From positions 372,001 through 436,000 of the forward strand of contig CAWIMQ010000006.1 of assembly GCA_963837265.1 (NCBI GenBank): a stretch of 64,000 nucleotides of DNA. Reading direction: 5' to 3'. This document shows positions 35,766 to 44,565 of this stretch, in pieces; position 1 is the stretch's first letter, and each line of letters opens with the position of its first letter. The notes under the pieces are model-generated. The model worked only from the letters and a program-made list of their open reading frames with translations, was not told where the DNA came from and did no database searches. The translations under genes and the position numbers were made by a program. Source of the stretch: DATBLE01 sp963837265. GTDB lineage: Bacteria > Actinomycetota > Thermoleophilia > Gaiellales > Gaiellaceae.

Positions 35766-36446
35766 TCACGCCGGCAGCATCAGCCTATAGCCCACCCCCC
35801 ACTCGTTGATCACGTACGGCGTGTCGGTCTCCGCGGCCAGCTTCCGGCGGAGCCGCGAGGCGTGCGAGTCGAGCGTTCGCGTCCGGCCCATTGCCCGGAA
35901 GCCCCACACCTCGCGGAGCAGCTCCTCCTTCGTGAACACCCGCGTCGGCTGCCGGGCGAGCTCGACGAGCAGCTCGTACTCGCGCGCCGGCAACGCGAGG
36001 CGGCGCCCCGCGACGCGCACGCAGCGGGTCGGGCGGTCGACCTCGATCTCGCCCGCCGCGAGCACGTCGCCGGCCCGCGGCGCCGTCCGCCGGAGCACGG
36101 CTCTGATGCGAGCCCGGAGCTCCTCGTACGCGAACGGCCGGTCCAGGTAGTCGTCCGCGCCACGTTCGAGCGCTCGCACGCGGTCGATCGTGTCCGCCTC
36201 CTCGCGGCCGAGCAGGATCACTGGAACGTCGCGGTTCCACGAGCGGCCCGGCGCTCCCTCGCGCAGCCGGTCGCAGAGCTCGAGCTCGGAGGCGAGCACG
36301 AGGTCGGGCCGCACCCGCTCGGCGAGCTCGAGCGCCTCGGCGGGCGCGCTCGCCGCCACGACGTTGAAGCCGTCGTCGGCGAGGTGCCGCTGGAGGAAGC
36401 CGCGACTTCCGACCTCCGGCTCGGCGACGATCAGCGCGGCAGACAT
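35766..36446 (-). CDS. OmpR-type winged-helix regulator with degenerate receiver
   Basis: About 226 residues. The receiver half (1-115) has lost the phosphorylation residues. The acidic pair is AEPE, the expected Asp is Ser (DLVLASELEL), the Thr position is Gly (ILLGRE) and the Lys is Arg (YLDRPF). The DNA-binding half is intact: LPAREYELLVELARQP, RVFTKEELLREVWG, RTLDSHASRLRRKLA and a final GVGYRL wing. It probably works without phosphorylation. ATG 36446; no kinase adjoins it. Confidence 0.85.
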   Translation of the reverse strand: MSAALIVAEPEVGSRGFLQRHLADDGFNVVAASAPAEALELAERVRPDLVLASELELCDRLREGAPGRSWNRDVPVILLGREEADTIDRVRALERGADDYLDRPFAYEELRARIRAVLRRTAPRAGDVLAAGEIEVDRPTRCVRVAGRRLALPAREYELLVELARQPTRVFTKEELLREVWGFRAMGRTRTLDSHASRLRRKLAAETDTPYVINEWGVGYRLMLPA

Positions 36447-36609
36447 TCGCCCGACGGTAGCGCGGGCACCCGCGCACGCCAAGATGTCCATTCACGCGAG
36501 AGTGCGCCGAGCTTTCGACAGCCGTCCGGTGAGGGCGGCAAGAGCGTGACCCTGCGCTCGCAACACGGTTCGACCTGACCGCGACATCCCCTGGGCTCAA
36601 GACCCCCGT

Positions 36610-36747
36610 GATCGCCTCCGCCCGCGGGCGAAGCCGGGCTCGGCCCGGGCGGACCCCGAGCCCGGGCCGATCGATCGACCCGAAGAAGGAGGGGGCCAAC
36701 GGGGAAACCACGGGTTCCCCCGTTACTGAACCCCGGGTTCCCCCGTG
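36610..36747 (+). repeat. Dispersed repeat, copy D
   Basis: This begins ATCGCCTCCGCCCGCGGGCG, continues GAAGCCGGGCTCGG, and ends CGAAGAAGGAGGGGG plus ACGGGGAAACCACGGGTTCCCC, followed by a second CGGGTTCCCCCGTG. It resembles copy E more than A-C in its left half. The hairpin end faces the 3' end of the UbiB-like gene. It fills most of the gene-free stretch 36447-36748, in which nothing else is seen. Confidence 0.6.
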
Positions 36748-36748
36748 C

Positions 36749-38422
36749 TCAAAGGCGTCCGGACCGGATCACGCCGACCAGCAGCCACAGGCCGAGCAGG
36801 CCCGAGAAGACGAACCCGATCAGGGAGATCACGTGCAGCCCGATCAGGTGAGGCCCGTTCGTGGCGAAGATGCCGATCAGGCTCGACCCGATCAGGCCGC
36901 CGGCGACGACGAGCGCGATCACCAGCCGGTTGAAGACGACGTCCAGCTTGTGCACGAGCTCGTCGAGCCCCTTGTGCACGAAGCCGACCTCGAGCTGTCC
37001 GCTGCGCATCTGCTCGAGCACCTCGTGCCACTGGTGCGGCGCCTGCCGCACCACCTCGGCGAGCACGCGCGCCTCCTTGCGTGCGCGCTGGGCGATCCGT
37101 TGCGGCGTGTACCGGTGCAGCATCAGATCGCGCGCGTAGGGCTTCGCGACCTCGAACACGTTGAAGTCGGGGTAGAGCTCGACGCCGACCGAGCCGAGCG
37201 TCGCGATCGCCTTGTCGAGCAGCACGAACCGGGTCGGCAGCTTGAGATTCTGCGAGTAGATGAGCCCGAACGCCTCGCGGATGACCTGGAGCGGGTCGAT
37301 CTCCGCCAGGCGGGCCCCGTAGTACTTGTAGTAGAGCTCGCGCAGCTCGCGGGTCAGCTCGGCCTCGGCCGCCCGGTCGTAGCGGACGCCGAGATCGGCG
37401 AGCCGCCTGGCCAGCGCGTCCACGTTCTCCTCGGCGGCGTCGATGAAGAGCGCGGTCAGCTTCGACATGTCGTCGTCCGTGAGCTTGCCGGCCTGGCCGA
37501 AGTCGACGAGGCCGATCTGCTCCGGGCCGATCACGAGCACGTTCGCGGGATGCGGGTCGCCGTGGAAGAAGCCGTGCCGGAAGATCATCGTCATCCACGC
37601 CCCGGTGATCAGATAGGCGAGGCGGCGCCGCTCGTCGAGGGTGTGGGCGTCGAAATCCAGGTCGGCGAGCTGCGGGCCGTCGAGGAGCTCCAGGGCGAGC
37701 ACGCGCTGACGCGTGTAGCTCCAGTAGACGTGGGGGATCCGCACGTGGGGGTGACCGGCGAAGTTGCGGTGGAAGGACTGGGCGTTCCGCGCCTCGAGGC
37801 GGTAGTCGAGCTCCGCCCGGATGGAGCGGGCGAACTCGTCCACGAGCTCGCGCGCGTTGATGAAGTCGAGTGCCCGCACCCGGTCCCTGGCGATTCGGGC
37901 CGCCTGGTAGAGGAGCGCGAGGTCGGCCTCGATCTGCCGGGGAGCCTCGGGACGTTGCACCTTGACGGCGACGCGCTTGCCGTTCGGGAGCACCGCCCGG
38001 TGCACCTGGCCGATCGACGCCGCCGCCATCGGTGTCTCGTCGAACGAGAGGAAGAGCTTCTCCAGCGGCAGCTCGAGCTCCTCGGCGACCACGCGCTGCA
38101 CCTCGTCGAAGGAGAAGGGCCTGACGTCGTCCTGGAGCGCCCGCAGCTCGGCGATGATGTCGGGCGGCACGATGTCCGGCCGGGTCGAGAGCAGCTGGCC
38201 GAACTTGACGAACGTCGGCCCCAGCTCGTCGAGCATCTCGCGCAGGTGCTGGCCGCGCGCGCTCGCCGGCGCCTCCGCCTCCAGGGAGACGGGCGCCCGC
38301 GGCCACGGGAGCAGGTCGGTCAGCCGGTGGGTCTCGAAGAAGTAGCCGAACCCGTGCCGGACCGCGACCTGCGCGATCTCGGACATGCGCCCGAGGCTGC
38401 GCTGCTGCGCGGGCTGTGCCAT
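36749..38422 (-). CDS. ABC1/UbiB-family atypical kinase
   Basis: A protein of about 557 residues of the AarF/UbiB protein-kinase-like family. It has the family KxGQ motif (VKFGQLLSTRPDI), ASIGQVHRA in place of the glycine loop, VAVKVQRP, the catalytic FHGDPHPANVLV and LVDFGQAGKL metal loop, and two C-terminal membrane segments. Members support quinone or lipid metabolism by ATPase activity at the membrane. ATG 38422. It is preceded on the same strand by the phasin-like gene. Confidence 0.92.
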   Translation of the reverse strand: MAQPAQQRSLGRMSEIAQVAVRHGFGYFFETHRLTDLLPWPRAPVSLEAEAPASARGQHLREMLDELGPTFVKFGQLLSTRPDIVPPDIIAELRALQDDVRPFSFDEVQRVVAEELELPLEKLFLSFDETPMAAASIGQVHRAVLPNGKRVAVKVQRPEAPRQIEADLALLYQAARIARDRVRALDFINARELVDEFARSIRAELDYRLEARNAQSFHRNFAGHPHVRIPHVYWSYTRQRVLALELLDGPQLADLDFDAHTLDERRRLAYLITGAWMTMIFRHGFFHGDPHPANVLVIGPEQIGLVDFGQAGKLTDDDMSKLTALFIDAAEENVDALARRLADLGVRYDRAAEAELTRELRELYYKYYGARLAEIDPLQVIREAFGLIYSQNLKLPTRFVLLDKAIATLGSVGVELYPDFNVFEVAKPYARDLMLHRYTPQRIAQRARKEARVLAEVVRQAPHQWHEVLEQMRSGQLEVGFVHKGLDELVHKLDVVFNRLVIALVVAGGLIGSSLIGIFATNGPHLIGLHVISLIGFVFSGLLGLWLLVGVIRSGRL

Positions 38423-38465
38423 GCGCTCAGTGTGACACGATCGGAAGGCGGAGCCTCCCGATCGT

Positions 38466-38798
38466 CTACGAAACGGCTCGAGGCCCTTCGACCAGCCGGA
38501 GCCGATGCTCGAGCTGGGCGACCCTGAGCTCCAGCTCGTCCAGCTCCTCGCGCGTGACGAGCCCGAGCTGGCGCGCGACGCCCGACAGGCTCTCCCCCGC
38601 CCGCTCGCCGAACCTGGCCCGGTCGCCGCGCCAGCGCGTGAGCGCGTCCTCCAGCACCTGCCGCGCCTCGTCTCGGCGCATTCCGCCCCGCTCGGCGAGG
38701 TCGAGGGCAAGCTCGTCCAGTCGCTCGGCCGTCAGCGCGACCGCGCCGATCGTGGCGAGCGCGAGCCGCTCGAGCGTGTCCCTAGCGGGCTCTGCCAT
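38466..38798 (-). CDS. Phasin-like coiled-coil protein
   Basis: 110 residues, almost wholly helical. An N-terminal ARDTLERLALATIGAVALTAERL segment resembles PhaF/PhaI-type granule-associated proteins, and the C-terminal heptads (REELDELELRVAQLEHRL) form a coiled coil. ATG 38798 lies within the end of secDF (17-nt overlap). Its role near the UbiB-like kinase and Sec is unknown. Confidence 0.7.
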   Translation of the reverse strand: MAEPARDTLERLALATIGAVALTAERLDELALDLAERGGMRRDEARQVLEDALTRWRGDRARFGERAGESLSGVARQLGLVTREELDELELRVAQLEHRLRLVEGPRAVS

Positions 38799-41532
38799 GC
38801 GGCCTCGTCTTCCTGCGTTGCCGCCGCCGCTCGCGCTTCGCCTGCGACCTCGAGGCGGCGCCGTCGCCGGCCGCCGCCGGTTGAGCATCGGACGGGAGCG
38901 ACCTCGCCGGCGCGGGCGCCGCCGGCGCCGCCGGCTCCGGGCTGTCGAGCCCGAGCTGGCCGACGCCCGCCCGCATCTCGGTGCTTCCGATCAGCCTCCG
39001 GTACTCGGGCTCCCGCTCCTTCCAGATCGTCAGAAGCGGCGCGGCGATGAAGATCGACGAGTAGGCGCCCGACGTGATCCCGACGAGCAGCGCGAGCGCG
39101 AACGTCTTCAGCGTCTGGCCGCCGAAGAGGAGCAGCGACGTCACCGGCAGCAGCGTGATGAACGTCGTCGCCAGCGAGCGGCGGATCGTCTCCCACAGCG
39201 AGACGTTCGCGATCGTCGCGAACGACGACCCGCGCATGAGCGGGATGTTCTCGCGGACGCGGTCGAAGATGATGATCGTGTCGTAGATCGAGTAGCCGAG
39301 CACGGTGAGCACCGCGGCGACCGTGGCGGTCGTCACCTCGCTTCCGCTCAGCGCGTAGACGCCGACGGTGACGGCAATGTCGTGGACCATCGCGACGATC
39401 ACCGGCACCGCGAACTTGAAGTCGAAGCGGACCGCGATGTAGGCGATCACGAGCAGGATCGAGACGATGATCGCGAGGATCGCCAGCCTCGCGATCTGGC
39501 GCCCGAAGCTCGACGAGACGTTCTGGACCCCCGGCGCGGTCGCGCCGATCCGGGTCTCGAGATCGGTGAGCAGCGTCTCCTGCTGCCCCGGCTTCAGCGC
39601 CCGGGTACGGATCTGGAAGGACTTGTACGCATCGCCGCGGGACGATCCCCGTCCCTGGATGACGGCGTCCGACTGGCCGATCGCCGCGGTCTGGGTACGG
39701 ACCTTCGCGAGCGACACGTACTGGGGGGTCTTGAACGTGATCTGGGTGCCGCCCTCGAAGTCGATGCCCAGGTTCAGCCCGCGCGCGCCGAGCGAGATCA
39801 GCCCGATCGCGACCACCGCGCCCGAGATCGCGAACCACAGGTAGCGGCGGCGCATGAAGTCGAGCTGGAGGAAGCGGCCGCGCTGCTGCCCGCGCGCGCC
39901 CATGAAGGCGGGGTTGTCGAACCAGCGGAAGCCGGCGAGCAGGCCGAGCATCGCCCGGGTGGCCGCGACCGCAGTCACCAGCGAGATCACGGTCCCGATC
40001 AGCAGCATCAGCGCGAATCCCTTCACGCCCGCGGTGGCGACCGCGAACAGGACGAGCGCGGTGATCGCCGTGACCATGTTGGCGTCCAGGATCGTGTGGA
40101 AGCCCTTGGCGTAGCCGGCCGCGATCGCCGCCCGGATCGACTTCCCCTGGCGCACCTCTTCCTTGATGCGCTCGAACACGACCACGTTCGCGTCGGCGGC
40201 GACGCCGATGGTCAGGATCATCCCCGCGAAGCCCGGCAGCGTCAGCGTGACGTGCAGGAGCAGGATCACGCCGTACAGGTAGGCGGCGTAGACCGCGAGG
40301 CCGGCGACGGCGACGACGCCGAGGAACCGGTAGAACAGAAGGAGGAAGAGGGCGACGACGAGCAGCCCGATCGCGGCCGCCACCTTCGCCTGGTTCAGCG
40401 AGTCCTTGCCGAGCGTGGCGGACACCTGCGTCTGCTCGAGCTGGGTGAACTGGTACGGGAGCGCACCCGTCTGGAGGACGATCGCCAGCTTCTTCGCCTC
40501 GTTGTAGGAGCCGATGTTGGTGATCTGCGCGCCGCCGGAGATCCCGTTCGAAAGCGACGAATCCGTGTAGTCGATCTGCGGCCAGGACTTGATGTCCCGG
40601 TCGAGGACGATCGCGAACTGCTGCGGCGTCTGCCAGAGCCGGCCACGCTGGTACAGCTCGCGCGTGATCTGCTGGAAGTCGTGGTTGCCCTTCGAGGTGA
40701 AGGCGAGGCGGACGATCGGCTGGCCGAACTGGTCGAAGTCGGCCTGCGTCCCGGACGACTTCAGCTCGGAGCCGGTCATCTCGGGAACGCGCTTGTCCGG
40801 GTTCGGGTTGGTCGGGTCGTAGCGGAAGAGGAAGTAGTAGGTCGGGGCGACGGTTCCGGTGGTCAGGCCGGCCCCGGGGCACGGGTTCTCCTTCGTCGGC
40901 GTGCACGTGATCACGATCGTGTGCGCGGGGACCGCGAAGATCTTCCCGCCCTTCGGCACCTTCGGATGCTGGGGCGTGAACACCCCGGCGCGCGTCTCCG
41001 ACGGCCCGGAGAGCAGCGTCTTCTTCGGCCCGAAGAGGTAGAACGCCGTCGGCGTCCCCTCCTTCGCCTTCGCCTGCTGACCGCCGAGCAGGTCGTAGAG
41101 GCTGGGGTTCCCCACCGGGTTGCGGACGAAGCCCTGCGTCGAGACCGACGGCCCGGTCAGGTCGGCCTGGAGGTCGTAGAACTCGAGCTGCGCGGTCTCC
41201 CCGATCAGCTCGGCCGCCTGCCTTGCGTCCTTCACGCCCGGGAGCTCGATCACGATCTGGTCCGAGCCCTGCTTGCGGATCTCCGGCTCGGAGACGCCGA
41301 GCTTGTCCACGCGGTCGCGCATGATCGAGACGGCGTTGTCGAGCCCCTGCTGCGTGATCTTCTGGCCCTTCGGCGGCACCGCCCTCAGCACGACCTCGAG
41401 ACCGCCCTGGAGGTCGAGACCGAGTCTCGGCTTCCTGTGCGCGGGCGAGCCGGGGACGGCGATCAGAGCCACACCGACGATTGCCGCCACGATGAAGCCG
41501 AGAAGAGTCAGGTGGTTGCGACGCTGGCGCAC
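38782..41532 (-). CDS. secDF: Protein translocase subunits SecD and SecF fused
   Basis: A 916-residue fusion that uses the proton gradient to pull exported proteins through SecYEG. The SecD half has RLGLDLQGGLEVVLRA, a large periplasmic head and the PGFAGMILTIGVAADANV helices. The SecF half starts near residue 560 with NLGIDFEGGTQITFK and ends with DRVREN and ATTFITLLPV segments. About 12 membrane segments. The SecF half is followed by a Lys/Arg-rich tail. GTG 41532 is 12 bp after the yajC stop. Confidence 0.95.
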   Translation of the reverse strand: MRQRRNHLTLLGFIVAAIVGVALIAVPGSPAHRKPRLGLDLQGGLEVVLRAVPPKGQKITQQGLDNAVSIMRDRVDKLGVSEPEIRKQGSDQIVIELPGVKDARQAAELIGETAQLEFYDLQADLTGPSVSTQGFVRNPVGNPSLYDLLGGQQAKAKEGTPTAFYLFGPKKTLLSGPSETRAGVFTPQHPKVPKGGKIFAVPAHTIVITCTPTKENPCPGAGLTTGTVAPTYYFLFRYDPTNPNPDKRVPEMTGSELKSSGTQADFDQFGQPIVRLAFTSKGNHDFQQITRELYQRGRLWQTPQQFAIVLDRDIKSWPQIDYTDSSLSNGISGGAQITNIGSYNEAKKLAIVLQTGALPYQFTQLEQTQVSATLGKDSLNQAKVAAAIGLLVVALFLLLFYRFLGVVAVAGLAVYAAYLYGVILLLHVTLTLPGFAGMILTIGVAADANVVVFERIKEEVRQGKSIRAAIAAGYAKGFHTILDANMVTAITALVLFAVATAGVKGFALMLLIGTVISLVTAVAATRAMLGLLAGFRWFDNPAFMGARGQQRGRFLQLDFMRRRYLWFAISGAVVAIGLISLGARGLNLGIDFEGGTQITFKTPQYVSLAKVRTQTAAIGQSDAVIQGRGSSRGDAYKSFQIRTRALKPGQQETLLTDLETRIGATAPGVQNVSSSFGRQIARLAILAIIVSILLVIAYIAVRFDFKFAVPVIVAMVHDIAVTVGVYALSGSEVTTATVAAVLTVLGYSIYDTIIIFDRVRENIPLMRGSSFATIANVSLWETIRRSLATTFITLLPVTSLLLFGGQTLKTFALALLVGITSGAYSSIFIAAPLLTIWKEREPEYRRLIGSTEMRAGVGQLGLDSPEPAAPAAPAPARSLPSDAQPAAAGDGAASRSQAKRERRRQRRKTRPHGRAR

Positions 41533-41544
41533 GGGTGGATCAGC

Positions 41545-41901
41545 TTAGCCTGGCGAAGCGGAGTCGGAGCCGGACCGGAGCCCTGCGCCGACGTGACCGC
41601 TCTCCTCCGGTTCTTCGGAAACCGGTTCTTCCTCGGTTTCGTCGTCGGGCGGGATCACGGCCGCGATCGCGCGCTTCGCGAGGCGGGCCTCGACCCCGGC
41701 CGAGAGCCGGACAGTCACCTCGTCGTCGACGATCCGCACCACGTGGGCGAAGAGGCCGCCGGCGGTGAGGACCTCGTCGCCGGGCCGGAGGCTGTCGATC
41801 ATCGCTTCCTGTGCCTGCCTGCGCCGCCGCTGGGGCCGGACGAGCATCAGCCAGAGGAGCAGCAGGACCAGCAGGATGAGGACGAAGAAGCCTGCGTTCA
41901 C
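41545..41901 (-). CDS. yajC: Preprotein translocase subunit YajC
   Basis: 118 residues. A single membrane helix (FFVLILLVLLLLWLMLVRPQ) with the RPQRRRR boundary, then the small beta domain (LRPGDEVLTAGGLFAHVVRI) and an acidic tail. It joins SecDF in the holotranslocon. GTG 41901 sits 2 nt downstream of a hairpin that contains its GAAGGGG ribosome site. Confidence 0.93.
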   Translation of the reverse strand: MNAGFFVLILLVLLLLWLMLVRPQRRRRQAQEAMIDSLRPGDEVLTAGGLFAHVVRIVDDEVTVRLSAGVEARLAKRAIAAVIPPDDETEEEPVSEEPEESGHVGAGLRSGSDSASPG

Positions 41902-41902
41902 G

Positions 41903-41931
41903 CCATTTTCACCCCTTCGGGTCGGAAATGG
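41903..41931 (-). promoter_or_regulatory. Hairpin covering the yajC ribosome-binding site
   Basis: Read on the minus strand, CCATTT pairs with AAATGG, with an inner ACCC/GGGT stem and GAAG loop. GAAGGGG, the likely Shine-Dalgarno, is inside. It fills the whole tgt-yajC gap and closely matches the element at 54094-54122. Confidence 0.6.
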
Positions 41932-43059
41932 TCAGGCACTCTCATCTGTGTCGTCGGCTGTGGATGCCATGCGGGTGAGCGTATCCACCGTGAAGTCTGC
42001 CAGCCGTCCCTCGACGATCGCGGCTCGGGCGCCGGCGGTGAGGTCGAGCAGGAACGTCAGGTTGTGCAGGCTGAGCAGCCGCAAGGCGAGCAGCTCCCGC
42101 TGGTTGACCAGGTGGCGGATATAGGCGCGGGAGAAGCCCGTGCACGCGGGGCAGCCGCAACCCTCGTCGAGTGGCCGCGGGTCGCGGGCGAGGCCGGCGC
42201 TCCTGAGGTTCAGCCGGCCGTGCGAGGTGAGCGCGGTGCCCGTTCTGCCCAGCCGGGTCGGGAACACGCAGTCGAACAGGTCGATCCCGCGCGCGATCAC
42301 GTCGAGAATGCCCTCGGGGTCGCCGATCCCCATGAAATAGCGCGGCCGGTCGGCCGGGAGGAGCGGCGCGGCCCACGCAACGGTGTCGAGCAGCTCCGGC
42401 CGTGGCTCGCCGACGGACAGGCCGCCGAGCGCGTGGCCGTCGAAGCCGAGCGCGGTGACCTCCTCGATCGACCGCGCGCGCAGCTCGCGATCCGACCCGC
42501 CCTGGGTGATTCCGAAGACGAGCCCGCCTCCGGTGCGCGGCGCCTCGCGCTGGCGCCGCGCCCAGACGCTCGTCAGGCGAACAGCCTCCTCCTGCTCCGT
42601 GCGGGGCGCCTCGGCCGGGGGGCAGACGTCGAGGCACATGGCGATGTCCGCGCCCAGCCCGGCCTGAACGGCGGCGACCGACTCGGGCGTGAACCGCGAC
42701 GCGGCACCGTCGTAGATCGAGCGGAAGGTCACGCCCCCGTCGTCGACGGCAGTGATCGTGTGGCGAAGCGAGAAGACCTGGAACCCGCCCGAGTCGGTCA
42801 GGATCGGGCCGTCCCAGCCCATGAACGCGTGCAGGCCGCCCAGCTCGCCGATCAGGTCCTCGCCCGGCCGGAAGTGCAGGTGATACGTGTTCCCGAGCAG
42901 GATTCGCGCGCCGGCGTCATGCACCTCGTCGGGGTGGAGGCTCTTGACGCTCGCCTTCGTCCCGACGGGCATGAACGCCGGCGTCGGCACGTCCCCATGC
43001 GCGGTGTGCATCATCCCGGCGCGCGCCTCGCCGTCGGACGCGACGATCTCGAAGCTCAC
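41932..43059 (-). CDS. tgt: Queuine/preQ1 tRNA-guanine transglycosylase
   Basis: TIM-barrel enzyme that swaps G34 of certain tRNAs for preQ1. It shows the catalytic LTDSGGFQVFSLR, DIAMCLDVCPP, GGLSVGEP, RYFMGIGDPEGI and a zinc site CGCPAC with the downstream His in YIRHLVN. GTG 43059 starts SFEIVASDG. It is followed by yajC and preceded by queA, so queuosine and Sec genes share one transcript direction. Confidence 0.95.
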   Translation of the reverse strand: MSFEIVASDGEARAGMMHTAHGDVPTPAFMPVGTKASVKSLHPDEVHDAGARILLGNTYHLHFRPGEDLIGELGGLHAFMGWDGPILTDSGGFQVFSLRHTITAVDDGGVTFRSIYDGAASRFTPESVAAVQAGLGADIAMCLDVCPPAEAPRTEQEEAVRLTSVWARRQREAPRTGGGLVFGITQGGSDRELRARSIEEVTALGFDGHALGGLSVGEPRPELLDTVAWAAPLLPADRPRYFMGIGDPEGILDVIARGIDLFDCVFPTRLGRTGTALTSHGRLNLRSAGLARDPRPLDEGCGCPACTGFSRAYIRHLVNQRELLALRLLSLHNLTFLLDLTAGARAAIVEGRLADFTVDTLTRMASTADDTDESA

Positions 43060-43168
43060 GGGCCCTTCCCTTCGGGGCACCCCGGCCCACCACCCGCTGC
43101 GAGCGTAGCGGGAGAAATATCGCGCGTGTGAGACGCGACCGTGCCAGGATCGGGACGGGTGCTGCCCG

Positions 43169-44098
43169 TCACAAGACGAGCATCGCGTCGCCGAAGGAGT
43201 AGAAGCGGTACCGCTCGTCGATCGCCGTCCGGTACAGCTCGCGCGTCGTCTCCACACCGGCGAATGCCATCACGAGCGCGAGCAGCGTGGAGCGCGGCAG
43301 ATGGAAGTTGGTGAGGAGCGCGTCCACCCGGCGAAACTCGAACCCGGGCGTGACGAAGAGGTCGGTGCGGCCGGCTGTCGGCCCGCCGCGCGCGAGCGTC
43401 TCGAGCACGCGAACGGTCGTCGTGCCGACGGCGAGTACGCGCGGCGCGGCCCGGATCCGCTCCCACGCCGCCGGTGCCACCTCGTAGCGCTCGCCGTGGA
43501 GCCGATGGTCGGCGAGGTCCTCGACCGCGATCGGCCGGAAGGTGTCCAGCCCGACGTGGAGGGTGACACGCTCGACCTCGAGCCGCGCGAGGAGCTCGGT
43601 CGTGAAGTGGAGCCCCGCGGTCGGCGCCGCCGCCGACCCCGCCACCCGCGAGTACACGGTCTGGTACCGCTCCGGGTCGGCGAGCGGCCCGGTGATGTAC
43701 GGCGGCAGGGGAACCTCGCCGGCCGGCTCACCCTCGAGGCGGACTCGCCACCGGCCCTCGCCGAGGTGCTCGAGCAGCTCTACCGGCCCGTACCGGGCGC
43801 CGGCTCGGAGACGCCGGGTCGGCCGGGCGAGCGCCTCCCAGAGGCCGTCTCCGACGGGCTCCACCAGGAGGACCTCGCCTCGGGGGCGGTCGATCGGGAT
43901 GCGCGCCCGGACGACCCGCGTGTCGTTCACGACCACGAGCGCCTCCCCGATCTCCCCTGGAAGATCGGCGAATGCACGGTGCCTGGCACTGCGGGCGGCT
44001 CGGTCGTAGACGAGCAGTCGCGAGTCGTCCCGCTGGGCGGCCGGGTGCTGTGCGACGAGCTCGGGCGGAAGCTCGTAGTCGAGCTCGAATGACTTCAT
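43169..44098 (-). CDS. queA: S-adenosylmethionine:tRNA ribosyltransferase-isomerase
   Basis: 309-residue queuosine-pathway enzyme. It has FELDYELPPELVAQHPA at the N-terminus, VVVNDTRVVRARI, TAGLHFT, VTLHVGLDTFRPI and TNFHLPRSTLLALV near the end. It is somewhat shorter than the usual 340-350 residues, with short loops in the central domain. ATG 44098, divergent from the coiled-coil gene. Confidence 0.93.
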   Translation of the reverse strand: MKSFELDYELPPELVAQHPAAQRDDSRLLVYDRAARSARHRAFADLPGEIGEALVVVNDTRVVRARIPIDRPRGEVLLVEPVGDGLWEALARPTRRLRAGARYGPVELLEHLGEGRWRVRLEGEPAGEVPLPPYITGPLADPERYQTVYSRVAGSAAAPTAGLHFTTELLARLEVERVTLHVGLDTFRPIAVEDLADHRLHGERYEVAPAAWERIRAAPRVLAVGTTTVRVLETLARGGPTAGRTDLFVTPGFEFRRVDALLTNFHLPRSTLLALVMAFAGVETTRELYRTAIDERYRFYSFGDAMLVL

Positions 44099-44124
44099 CC
44101 GGCGGAAACGCTATCGTCGGATCC

Positions 44125-44565
44125 GTGGACGAAGGCGCCCTGGAGCGTGCTCGCGAGCGGCTCTCGGAGGCGGCAGCCGGCCGCGCCCGGCCCGCGGACG
44201 TCGAGAGCGCCCTGGCGCGCGCGCGGGACCAGGTCGAGGCGCTCGCCGCCGCCGCCGCCGACCTGGAGGCGAACCTGCCGGAGCGGGTGGGCGACGCGGT
44301 TCGCGAGGGCCTCAGGCTGGAGGCACGGCCGGTGTCCCGGCAGCTCGCGGAAGTCCGCGGGCTCGCCAACCAGTCGATCCGCCGGCTCGAGCGCATCGAG
44401 ACCGAGCTGCTGGCGGAGCGCAGCGCCAGGGTCGACGATCTCGGCCTGCTGGTCGACCTGATCGACTCCGGCTGGCGCGCCGCCGACGAGCGGCTGCGCC
44501 GGATCGAGGACGCGCTCCAGCCGCCCCGCGGCGCGACGGTCTACCGCATCGGCGAGTCGGCCTAG
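44125..44565 (+). CDS. Coiled-coil protein, unknown function
   Basis: 146 residues predicted nearly all helical, with Ala/Glu/Arg heptads (ARDQVEALAAAAADLEANLPE and QSIRRLERIETELLAERS) and a short ATVYRIGESA tail. GTG 44125 is a plausible start that clears the divergent queA gene; the upstream region lacks a clear ribosome site. It is convergent with the UbiA gene, overlapping by 4 nt. No family recognised. Confidence 0.55.
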   Translation: MDEGALERARERLSEAAAGRARPADVESALARARDQVEALAAAAADLEANLPERVGDAVREGLRLEARPVSRQLAEVRGLANQSIRRLERIETELLAERSARVDDLGLLVDLIDSGWRAADERLRRIEDALQPPRGATVYRIGESA

